Below the pieces are notes generated by a model, which did no database searches, was not told the DNA's origin, and saw only the letters and a list, made by a program, of their open reading frames with translations. The position numbers and the translations under genes are program-made. Below, one piece after another: positions 44,441 to 54,454 of a DNA stretch of 64,000 nucleotides (position 1 is its first letter; each line of letters begins with the position of its first letter). Source of the DNA: Cryptomeria japonica (taxonomy: Eukaryota; Streptophyta; Pinopsida; Cupressales; Cupressaceae); assembly GCF_030272615.1 (NCBI RefSeq), contig NC_081412.1:544066370-544130369 (forward strand), given 5' to 3'.

Positions 44441-44453
44441 GTCAGGTTCACCA
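44441..44453 (-). other. Primer-binding site-like sequence of the nested gypsy-type element
   Basis: The minus strand reads TGGTGAACCTGAC three bases after the 5' LTR, with the TGG expected to pair with a tRNA CCA end. I cannot name the tRNA with confidence. Confidence 0.55.
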
Positions 44454-44456
44454 AAA

Positions 44457-45718
44457 TGTAAAGCGGAAAATCGCGATCGAACCCTAGTTGCTCTCCCCTC
44501 TTCCAACTCTAAGGAGAGAGAAGGGAGGTTCACTAGGGTTGATGGTTTTCACTTAGAGGAGAGACTTTACATTCAAAAGAGGGGTTGAAACCCACAAGAT
44601 CCAATCCCACGCAATGCAAGATTGGATGCTAAATGTGTTTCAAGGGTTAAGACAGCAAGGCTACCCTCTTTTGTAAAGAATGTGCATAGAAGAATTAAGC
44701 TAGGAATGCATAGAAAATGACAAAGATTCGCTTATAAACTGAGATAGGGATATAGGATGAAGTTGCGGACCTGGAATTAGCAGTAAAATGTCGATACGGC
44801 GCTGTCCTGCAAATTTGAGCAAAAGTTGTCAGGACGATGGCGCTCGGCGCCACGGTCCTCCGAAAAATCCGCGAAACGAAGGGGGATCTGTTCATCTCTG
44901 CACAAGGATTCCAGATCTTCAATTTCAGCCGCGTACCTGCAATCTACACACAGAAAAGCGAAGATGATTGGGGGGTTAGGGATTAGGGGTTTGCCTTTAG
45001 GTCAAACCCCGGTTTTGGAATTAACCAAGAAATGAGCAAGTGCTGTAAATGTAAATGACTGTAATGTAAAACAAGTACTAATACCTTGTTCTAAGGATGT
45101 TTGTATCCTTATGTGCGAAGGTTTAGATGTTGTATGTTGTTGTATGTTGTATGTTGCAAGTGATCTCCTCTTCAATGGTGGAATCCTTGTCTTGAATGCA
45201 ACACTTAGCCTTGAATGGAGACTTGAAATGATCAATTGCTTGAAGGAATGCTTGAATGCTTGAGTATAATTTCCATGCCTTTTCCATCATCTATGTGTTA
45301 TATTCAAATGAGAGAGAAAAATGTAGTTTATATACTTGTCAATTAGGGCTGATAGACTGATTTTCCCGACCTTAGGCCGACCAGGAAAGTTTAATTTCCA
45401 ATTTGCAAACAAAAAGACCCGAGACCCCTTAGGAGACCGGGCCCAAAATAGGACCCAGGGACCAGGGCGCTGGGCGCCATGGTCCTGGGGACCAGGGTGC
45501 TGGGCGCCCTGGTCCTGAAGGACCAGGGCGCTAGGCGCTCTGGTCCCACCTCCCGAGACAGCAAGGTGCAAGGAGGTTCAGGCCAAGGTGCTTGAAAAAT
45601 GCAGTTTTCAGTGTTGTGAGCAAGTTTCGGGGTCTCCATTCAGGTTGCGTGTTGCGTCGCCATCGTGAAGACCGAAATGCAGCCGAAATTGCAAGTGTCG
45701 CAATTTTAGGACGCTACA
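44457..45718 (-). repeat. Gypsy-type LTR, right copy (5' LTR in element orientation; 1,262 bp)
   Basis: Plus-strand ends are TGTAAAGCGG and GGACGCTACA. Palindromic 27-bp units lie at 44832-44858, 45459-45485, 45489-45515 and 45520-45546; the last group has one more unit than the left LTR. Confidence 0.92.
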
Positions 45719-48360
45719 GTTTGAAGTTTCTAACCTCACATGCATTAGTTTCTAGTTTTCCCAAGGTAGAGGATCATACAGAGGTTTGTGAAGGATGTGC
45801 TAAAGGTAAGCATGCAAGGGAAAATTTTCCAAAGGGAAATGCATGGAGGGCCCATCGTCCACTTCAACTTGTTCATTCAAACATATGTGGTCCTATACAA
45901 ACTAAGAGTTTGGGTAAGTCATCATATTTCATCACTTTTATTGATGATTACTCACAAAATTATTGGGTATATTTTTTAAAGGCCAAAGATGAAGCTCTAG
46001 ATACATTCAAGAAGTTCAAATCCCTTGTGGAAAATGAGAAAGGGTGCAAGATCAAATGTTTAAGGACTGATCATGGAGGAGAATTCTGCTCAAAGGCTTT
46101 CTAGAGTTATTGTGATCTAAATGGCATTAAGAGGCAACTCAAGACTACATACACACCTCAACAGAATGGGGTAGATGAAAGAAAGAATCATACTGTGGTA
46201 TAAATGGGAAGGTGCATGATAAAAACCAAGGGTTTGAGCAATTTTTATTGGGGAGATGTAGTTGCTACAGTGGTGTACATCCTCAAACATAGCCCCACCA
46301 GTGCACTAGAAAAGATGACTCCTTATGAAGCTTGGTATGGAAACAGGCCTAGTGTTAATCATTTCAAAGTTTTTGGTTGATTGGTTTATGTGCATGTACT
46401 TGATCAAAATAGACAATAGTTATATACAAAGAGTGAGTCATGTATTTTTATTCGGTATAGTGAAAAAAGAAAGGCTTACAGATTGTATAATCCCATCACT
46501 AATAAGCATATTGTCTCAAGAGATATAATTTTTTATGAAGGGGGAGTTTATGATCATCAAAAAAGCCAAGTTGAGAAAAAAAAATGTTTTGAATGATGAT
46601 ATAATTATAGATATTGATCATGAGAAACCCACTAATGTTCCTATTTTTAGTAGTACAAATCCTCCAAGAAGCCCCTCATCTAGTTCTTCAATTTCAAGTT
46701 CAAGTCCAACTTCTTCTCCAAGTTCTATAAGGAAGGTAAGGAGATTGAGTGATATCTATCAAAGGACTGCAAATCAAGTACATGAAGAAAACCCAATAAG
46801 TGAAACAATGAATTTTGCTTTATTAGTCAAGGCTGATTTTGAACCATCATGTTTTGAAGATGAATGTACTAATAAGGTTAGGGTGCAAGACATGCAAGAA
46901 GAGATGGATTCCATTCACAGGAATGCCACTTGGGAGTTGACAGAGCTTCTGCATGACAAAAAAAATATTGGCACCAAATGGGTCTACAAGACCAAATTTA
47001 ATAGTGGTGGGAGTGTTGAAAGACACAAGGCAAGATTAGTTGCTAAAGGCTTCACATAGAAGTATGGCATTGATTATCAAGAGACATTTGCACTAGTAGA
47101 CAAACATGAGACCATTAGAATGTTGATTTTATTAACATATTAGAAGAAGTGGAGCATACATCATATGGATGTGAAAAGTGCCTTCTTGAATGGGTACTTA
47201 GAGGAGGAAGTACATATGTGGAGTAGCCACAAGGATTTGAAGTGGAAGGAAAAGAGCATCATGTCTACAAGTTGAAGAAGGCTTTGTATGGTCTCAAGCA
47301 AATACCAAGAGTGTGGTATGCCAGGATTGATGGATACTTTAAGGAGAATGGCTTCCAAAGAAGTAAGAATGATCCTACCCTTTACTACAAACAAGAAGGT
47401 ATTGATATTCTAATCATAAGTTTGTATGTTGATGATCTATTGTATATGGGTAGTAATTCTAAGATGAAAGATGAATTCAAAGTTTCCATGATGCATGAAT
47501 TTGAGATGAAAGATCTTGGTCTCATGAAATATTTTCTAGGAATAGAGGTTTATCAAAGTAAGGATGAGATTTTTTCTGTCAAACAAAGTATGCATAGGAT
47601 ATGCTGAAGAAATTTGATATCCTTGATTGTAATCCATCCCATACTCCAAGTGCTCATGGAATTGTGTTGTGTAGAGATGATGGTGCCAATTTAGTTGATG
47701 AGACAACTTACAAAAGTATTGTGGGGAGATTGATGTTTCAAAGCCACACAAAGCCTTATATTGTATATTCAGTTTCAAGGTATATTAAAAATCCATCAGA
47801 AATACATATGAAGGAAACCAAGAGGATTTTGAGGTATGTTAAAGGCACTCTAAATTTTGATATTCATTACTACTCTTTTGAAAAGTTTAATCGTATTGAC
47901 TTTAGTGATTCAAATTGGGGAGGTAGTATGGATGACCGTAAGTCTACATCTAGGAATTGTTTCTCTTTTGTTTCTGGTTTGATTACCTTAAAAAAACAAA
48001 GCATTGTTTCCCTCTCATCTACAAAAGAAGAGTATGTTGCAATTACCCTAGTAGTTACACAAGCTCTTTGGCTCAAATTTTTTTTTGAAGAAATTGGAGA
48101 AAGCAAATTCAGCCTACAATGATTTATTGTGATAATGTGAGTGCCATCAAGTTAGCAAAGAATCTGGTTCATCACAGTAGGACAAAGAATTTTGACATGA
48201 AATATCACTTCATTCAGGATTGGGTGTAGAAGAAGGAAGTTGAATTGAAGCACATAAACACCTAGGATCAGCTAGCGGATATCTTTACCATAGCAGTTGC
48301 AAAAGCTTAGTTTTTGGCACTACGAGATAAGATAGTAATCTTTCTCAGCATCAAGGGGGA
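45719..48360 (+). pseudogene. Copia integrase, reverse transcriptase and RNase H
   Basis: Resumes with SLKFLTSHA, then GCAKGKHARENF. The integrase core reads HSNICGP (first catalytic Asp replaced by Asn), RTDHGGEF (second Asp) and NGVDERKN (Glu). The RT shows GTKWVYKTKF, HKARLVAKGFT, MDVKSAFLNG, LKKALYGLKQ and LYVDDLLYMGS with an intact YVDD. RNase H has SDSNWGGSMDDRKST, SLSSTKEEYVA and, after a frame change at 48118, CDNVSAIKLAKN. Frame changes also occur near 47220 and 47600. Stops include several TAGs. The element could not make a complete polyprotein. Confidence 0.9.
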
Positions 48361-48363
48361 TTA

Positions 48364-48998
48364 TGCGAAGAACCAATGTCGTTCATGCAGCTTAGAGATT
48401 CGCATCTATTCTTAGCTCTCATTGTAAAATTAACATTCTCTACGATGCATAACTGAACTCTTAGATCCACTGCCATATCCACCTCCATACACCAATATGC
48501 AACTAGCTAAATTTAGGATCGTATATTATTAGTTAATAGTTTTTATTTCTCATGCAAATAAAGCATGTTGTGCATGTAGTTAGACTAATATTAGTTTAGA
48601 GAGCTTTCTTTAGAACCGTCACCATATAGTGCATGCTTGTAGAAAGTTTATTCCAACTAAATAAAGCATGCTACACATGTGATTTTTTAAATTTTCTTTT
48701 TATAATAAACAACTTTTATTTGCAGAGTTAACTACTATTAGTTTTCTCTACGGTGACTTTAATATAGGCTATGATCTCTATTTAAATTCAACCTCTTTGT
48801 AATTTATTGATTCTACAATAGAAAGTATCTCTACATTAAAAATAGAGTATTCAACAATTTAAGAATTTCCAATTCTTGTTATGTGATTTGTGAGGGATAT
48901 GTAAGTTAATTTATTTATTGCTATTATTGTTTTCCTTTCTGTTATTTTATTTTGAATCAGTTGGTTTAGAGGAGACAAGGTAGATTCAAAAATCTACA
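48364..48998 (+). repeat. Copia 3' LTR (635 bp)
   Basis: Begins TGCGAAGAACC and ends AAAATCTACA. It is similar to 35750-36414 over its length, with many substitutions and one short deletion, so this insertion is older than the element nested in it. Confidence 0.88.
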
Positions 48999-50439
48999 CA
49001 AACATGTAGGTATATTTTAAATGGCATATCAATCCATTCAAACAATTATGATGGGAAGGCACTGGTGTAGACCTTATCATGTAAGGACTGATTCATTAAC
49101 ACATCAGCAATGCATTTATTTTCCCTATTGTAGGTTGGAATCTGTATCTAGTTATCCTCTTGTAATAGTGGGATTTTTGCTCCTTTAGCATTGAAAACGC
49201 ATAGAAGATGTACACAAGCTCAAGTAAAGAAACACCCAAATTATTTACCAAGCTACAATAATCCAATGAGTACACTTAAACAGTGATTAAATAAAAATTA
49301 AATAGCCAATCATTCTTAAGATTTGTGTAATTTTTCCCATTACTTATTTTCGTCAGATAAGGTGCACAATTTTTAAGGTAAATAGTGCGTGAACATTGTT
49401 TTATCGATCCCTTTCTTCTTCTCTCTCTTTGGTTTTAAGAAAATGGAAAAAAAATACTAAAATGGTTGAATTTGTTTTCTTAGTAGTTTCCTAGCATTTC
49501 TTCATAATCATATCTTGCAAATATTGTGGAGTTTTGATGAGTGCATTCTTATTCTTTTGCTAAACCCTACCCTAGATGGTTCCTTTAATTTTATGGAAAT
49601 CAAAAACTTACATTGGCACCCGTACTAGTGTGTGGCACCACATCCATGATTCCATCTTGATCATTTAAGATTGACTATAGGCAAGAAGAGTGAAAACTAG
49701 CGAAATCCTTCTCATGCTTGATTATTAGAGAAAACCTTCCCTGATAAGAAGCATTTGCTATTATTGATTTCAAGAAAGTAACTTTTAAGGCTAGTGATGA
49801 TGTCTACAGTTGTTGCACAACTTTATTTAGATCTTATGAGTGATTTATGGTGCTGATATAATGAATAAAATATGAAAATCTAATAATACATGCCAAGTGG
49901 TGCTTGGTACATTAATATGGTGTCATTTACCTCTCTACTATGGATTACAATATGTTCATAGATGAAATACATATCTACACCATCACGTGTAAGATTCTTA
50001 CCATTCAAATATTTCCTTTGGTTTGTTATTTTATTTATTGATGACACTCTTATCATCCATATTCTTTTATTTTCTCTTAGAGGCCCCTTAGTAAAATCTT
50101 CAAATCTCTTCTAAAATTTGTAGTTAAATAATCACCAAAAGAACAATCACCTCTTACTATGACATAAAACTTTTATTACAGTCCCTAACTCTTTGTCTTT
50201 ATCTTTCCCATAAATGTCACATCCTTAGTTATTTAGGGTTTAACTGTATTATAGGTTCAACGCTTGTTGTTAGATTGCTTCTTTTTCTTTTGGCATTTGA
50301 AGCAACTTTTATTTTTTTGCCCTAGTCATATATTAGACAAACTGTTTGAAATCGATTACCTGCTTCATTTAAGTAGTAATCACAGTATTGGGTCCTAGCT
50401 AGTTTCGAGTATTCCTTCTAGCAAAGTAGTCATTATTGT
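48999..50439. other. AT-rich stretch without recognisable genes
   Basis: About 1.4 kb of AT-rich DNA, probably decayed transposon sequence. No frame, LTR end or repeat could be supported. Confidence 0.4.
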
Positions 50440-50706
50440 TATTATTATTATACTGATAGGCATCTACAGTTACAACATTGGGTGTTAACACACCTGTTTA
50501 CATAAAAACCCATGATTGGTGAACTTGTTTGTCCATGGGTCAAAAAAACATGCATATCAACTGCTCACTATAGTTGATTATTATTACGCTGATAGACATC
50601 TACAGTTGCAGCATAGGGTGTTAACACACTCGTATACATAAAAACCCATGATTAGTGAACTTGTTTGTCCACAGATCAAGTGAAAATTCATATCAACCAT
50701 TCACAA
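50440..50706 (+). repeat. Tandem duplication, period about 136 bp (two diverged copies)
   Basis: Both copies contain CTGATAG(G/A)CATCTACAGTT, then GGGTGTTAACACAC, CATAAAAACCCATGATT, GTGAACTTGTTTGTCCA and CATATCAAC. The copies begin near 50440 and 50576. No coding potential is seen. Confidence 0.8.
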
Positions 50707-50940
50707 TATTTGAATCAAATGGTATACATATGAATGAAGGTTGAAGGGTGCCTTTAAGAAATGAGGATGTGGGAAAAAATCCATTTAAAATTCATGGATT
50801 GTAAAAAAGAACTTCAAATTTCCTTTTGTGTTATCTTCTATACATTGAAAGCATCCATAGCATTATTCTTTTGCACATGCAAATGGTTTATGCAGTTCAC
50901 ATAGAGGTATTTATCATTGTAGTTTTGTTTTGGGTATTCC

Positions 50941-51240
50941 CCCCCTGACCACCATACTCGCAGTATTTATTTTGTGCAGGCCAAATGATCTTCGACGACC
51001 TACTATCGTTGATCTCTAGTTTGTACTCTCCTTGGCCGCAACACCTCCCCAACGCTTTCCTCTCGCCATCTCCATCCGGTCGACCTTCTTGCCGATCGAC
51101 TCCTCCAGCACCACCCGTGCTGCCCCCACCCACTAGCTCATTGCTGCCGACAGTACCTCCCCATCGGGCATGTGGTACCTCCCTGCTATCGAGTAGCACT
51201 ACCACGTGGCACCTTGTGACTGGTTCCTGATGGCTCATTG
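50941..51240. other. GC- and CpG-richer pocket
   Basis: A 300-bp segment with many CCG, CGA and CCACC words in otherwise AT-rich DNA. It is open on both strands (50985-51230 plus, 50897-51238 minus), as GC-rich DNA often is. The minus product is Gly/Arg-rich with no domain. It may be the leader or LTR remainder of the copia-type element that starts at 52099. Confidence 0.4.
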
Positions 51241-51459
51241 TAGGCCCAGTCAGTAGACACTATATGATACTTCAACAGCCCAGTTGACTGCCACATCGGT
51301 TGTACCTCTACCACGTATCAGCCCAGTCTCTAAGCCATATGTGCACCACGTGTACAATCTGTACCGTATGGACATCCATGCAGGGGTAGGTGAATTCTTT
51401 TTGACGACCAGATGAGTGTCAATTTTAAGCCCTTCATTTGTTGATGTCAGCGCCACGTC
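51203..51459 (+). promoter_or_regulatory. Cluster of four CCACGT (G-box-like) motifs
   Basis: CACGTG at 51203-51208 and 51347-51352, CACGTA at 51312-51317 and CACGTC at 51454-51459, each preceded by C. CACGTG cores are known binding sites for plant bZIP and bHLH factors. The cluster lies 650-900 bp upstream of a copia-type gag. Regulatory function is inference. Confidence 0.4.
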
Positions 51460-52098
51460 AACAATATTTTGAAATTTTTTTAACCCCCTCTCATTGGGCT
51501 TTTTCATTTTGCAGTCTAACTTCAAATGGCCATATCTTGCTCATTTTTGCTCATTTTTTGGTACAATTTTTTTTGAAATGGGCTAGAATTTCATTCTCTT
51601 CACAGTGGTGGATTCTAATTTTGATGGACAGATTTTTCACAATTTGCAGATCTTCATGACTGTACCTATCTAATCCCCGATTTTGGAACTTTAGAGGCTT
51701 CATTTGGGGTCATACGACCTCCTTTTCAAGTGTCATTTTTTTTTTAAAGTGCATAATTTTTTGTCTACTTTCATAATATTGCATTTTTTGTAGTGATTAT
51801 GAGTAGAAATTGTACTTCTAGTATTTGGTCATTTTTGGCCTATTTGGTACTTGTATTTTGCTTGGATCTCAGTTTAGATCACGAGAAGTATTTGTTGAAG
51901 TCTCTTATATCTCATTTTTAGAAGTTATAAATTTGAAATCCGAAGTCCATCTTGCCTTATTTTGCAAGTGGCCCATTGTATATGCACTAAGTATAAAGTG
52001 TCAAATCACCATTTTGGGGGGTTCTTGATTGAGTATTTTGGGGGGGTGTCTTGTGTGATTATGCCTCTCTCTATCTTGTGTTTTTTCATTTTGGTGCT
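51460..52098 (+). other. Untranslated leader upstream of the copia-type gag
   Basis: T-rich sequence (CTCATTTTTGCTCATTTTTTGG and similar) with no gene or primer-binding site found. I could not find a 5' LTR matching the LTR at 63403, so the element's 5' end appears lost. Confidence 0.4.
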
Positions 52099-53440
52099 AT
52101 GGGTTCTCCTAAATATCCACTTTTAACTCCTCATAATTATACTTTATGGAAGATTAAGTCTTGGAGTAAACTAATGAAAAAATGACTCATTCATTATGTA
52201 AATGGAACTATTACAAAACCACTTGATTCTAAGGCTGATCCTAATGCTCAGATTGAATGGCTCACTAAGAATTCTATGGCACTTGGAACTCTTAAAAAGT
52301 ATGTATCAGATGACCTCATTTTCCATATTGAGAAGTGTACAACAATTAAAGAGGATTGGGATATTTTTGAGAAATTGTATGGTCAAGTTGATGAGATTAA
52401 GGGCTACAAGCTTAATAGTGAACTCACAAATTTGGATCCTAAGGATTTTGATACAATCCAGGATTATGTCACAAATGCAATTGAGCTAAGAGAAAAGCTA
52501 AAGGATTGTGGAATTGACAAAAATGATGCTCAATTATTTATAACTTGTTGGAGAAGCTTCCTTCAGAGTATGCAACCTTTGTATCTAGCTTTCACACCTA
52601 TAGGTTAGCTCAAGGTTCCTCATACACTTCTCCCTCATTTGATGCATTCAAAGAGATGTTGATACTTGAGCAATCTAAGTTGACCAAGATGGGGATTCTC
52701 AAATATTCAAAGTCACAAGCTTTGATGGCTAACAAAGGGAATCAAAGGAATAAAGGAAAAGACAAGAATCAAAAGCAACCTAAGTCAAAACCATAATAAG
52801 ATGGAGCATAATCCTCCTCTCCACAACAAGGTGATTCTACATTCTCACCTAAGAGGAAATATTATATGGAAAATCTTTTTTATGCATATTGCAAGAAGTC
52901 GGGACATGATGAACATCATTGTTACAAGAAGGATATTAATGAGTTGAAGAATCTTCTTCATAAAAACAAAATCAACCTACCTTCTAGAATGTCTACATCG
53001 GCTTCTTCCAAGGATAAGGGTAAAGGAAAGGATAACTTTTTGGGGATAGATAAAGTAAAGTGACATGCTCTTTGTGCTACTATAAGTCATGATTCAGGGA
53101 GATGGCTTCTAGATTCAGGGGCTTCTCATCATATGGCATCTTCATAGTCTATGTTCTTTTCATTTGAGCCTTGCCACATGTCGTAGATTTTGATGGATAA
53201 TCATACATACATGGATGTAATTGGGAAATAATCTCTTGCCATTAGGGATAACTCCTTCAATGATTTGTTGTGTGTACCCCACTTGAAAAACAATCTTCTT
53301 TCCATCTATCAAATTACACATGGGGCAGCTAGGAAAATTGTGGAGTTCACACCTGATTTATTTATCATTATAGAACTGAAGAGTGGACCTATCATTGCGA
53401 CTGGGGTGGTTGATCATGCATCTCAATATTACTCTTTTTC
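52099..53440 (+). pseudogene. Copia-type gag and protease
   Basis: ATG at 52099 starts MGSPKYPLLTPHNYTLWK, a typical copia gag opening. A TGA (former Trp position) lies at 52183. LIFHIEKCTTIKEDWDIFEK, GYKLNSELTNLDP and, after a frame change near 52540, NLLEKLPSEYATFVSSF follow. A knuckle, YCKKSGHDEHHC, is at about 52887. The protease site LLDSGASHHM is intact at about 53105, and VPHLKNNLLSIYQIT follows. The frame is interrupted by TAA, TAG and TGA stops in roughly equal numbers, unlike the neighbouring gypsy element. Confidence 0.85.
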
Positions 53441-54160
53441 ACATTTTGGTCCTATTGATGAGGTTGATTCTTCCTACGTTGATGATTTAGATTTTGAGGA
53501 GAACTTTGGGTACTTGAACTTGGTGATTCTCACATGTGACCTTGTTCTTGAGCCTTGCATTTTATCTCCTCCTATTGATATCACATCACCTATTGCACTT
53601 GATGATGCAATTGGTGTGACAGTTTTTCCTTCTTGTGATTCAGTGCAGTAGGATATTTCTTGTCTTCTAGCTTCAATTGATTAGGATGCCTAATTGACAG
53701 AAATTGCAGGTTTGTTTGTGGAGTCCTACATTGCAGATTTGGGAGACATCATTTATGACATTCATCTTCTCTTTGATGAAGATGATCCTTCTTTGATTGT
53801 TGCGAGGGAACACTCTGACCCTCTTGTTCATTCTCTACATGATCATTCTTTCGAGGTTGACATGATTGTGGATACTTTTGTACAACACTTGGAGGTGGTC
53901 ACTTTATTCTTAGATGAGACATCTGAGTCTTTGGATATTGTTCTACATTCTTCTCCAATAGATCTTGGAGTGCCTTTTTCAGCAGTGTGGAGTAGTTTGC
54001 TACCTTTGGAAGGGGTATCTTTTAGCATCAACATGGGGAAACTTGAGTAGTTTTCAGAGATTCCATTCATCATGGGTATTTTTCCCACATATTCCCTTCA
54101 TGATTGGGGAGACTTCATGGATACACCTTTGGCTTTGTTTCTTATAAGGGTTCTGTAATT
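53441..54160 (+). pseudogene. Acidic ORF in place of integrase and RT
   Basis: The protease frame continues for about 240 codons rich in Asp, Glu, Ser, Leu and Ile: EVDSSYVDDLDFEENFG, YDIHLLFDEDDPSLIVA, HDHSFEVDMIVDTFVQHLE, LFLDETSESLDIVLHSSP. There is no GAG pre-integrase CxxC, no integrase and no RT. TAG and TAA stops occur at 53649-53692 and 54049. The sequence then runs to 54454 as non-coding DNA with GGGGGAGGG near 54301-54308. This looks like a non-autonomous copia derivative whose pol was replaced by an acidic segment of unknown role. Confidence 0.6.
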
Positions 54161-54454
54161 GGTCAAGATTCTACATTGAGGGGAGGCTTCCTAGTCTCTC
54201 TTCTTCTTTTGTCATATGGGGGGACTTTTTCCTCACATGGGGTTTTGTTCCTCACATACTTCTATGAGAGTTCTTTGTATATGGTTTTCATCTCTCTTTT
54301 GGGGGAGGGTTTTTTCCCATTGAGTTTTTCTCTCTTTCTGTGCTTTGTGAGAGATTTAATTGCATTGGTTTTCTTTGCATTTTCATTTGTATATGGGTAC
54401 CTAACATGGTCTAGTAGTCGAGACCCATCTTGCATTGCTTAGTTGCATTATAGA
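54161..54454 (+). other. 3' non-coding part of the copia-type element
   Basis: T-rich sequence with a small, probably accidental frame (54104-54442). It continues after the nested gypsy element at 63361. Confidence 0.45.

Larger units (their letters stand above)
37868..45718 (-). mobile_element. Young non-autonomous Ty3/gypsy-type element (gag-protease only)
   Basis: The 7,851-bp element is flanked by a perfect GTTTG duplication (37863-37867, 45719-45723). Its LTRs (37868-39106, 44457-45718) differ by roughly 2% in substitutions plus two or three short indels, judged by eye. Reading leftward: LTR, primer-binding site, a 1.15-kb leader, gag, protease, a Pro-rich C-terminal ORF, about 0.75 kb non-coding, polypurine tract, LTR. 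RT, RNase H and integrase are absent, so it must depend on a partner element. Gag has few lesions: one TAG before a frame change. Confidence 0.9.
35750..48998 (+). mobile_element. Ty1/copia element with both LTRs, split by a nested gypsy element
   Basis: LTRs lie at 35750-36414 and 48364-48998. The 5' LTR is followed by a primer-binding site and the 3' LTR is preceded by a purine tract (AAGGGGGA at 48353-48360). Flanking 5-mers are AAAAC and CAAAC, an imperfect duplication. Coding order is gag, protease, integrase, RT, RNase H. The nested element (37868-45718) cuts the pre-integrase region. Removed, the copia element is about 5.4 kb, a normal length. Confidence 0.9.

Noticed and set aside
49000-50439. 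Possible gag-like minus-strand frame near 49650-50350
   Set aside because: Only scattered basic segments were seen; no motif or continuous frame could be supported.
50897-51238. 113-codon minus-strand ORF as a host gene
   Set aside because: It lies in a GC-rich pocket where both strands are open, is Gly/Arg-rich with no domain, and sits upstream of a copia-type gag.
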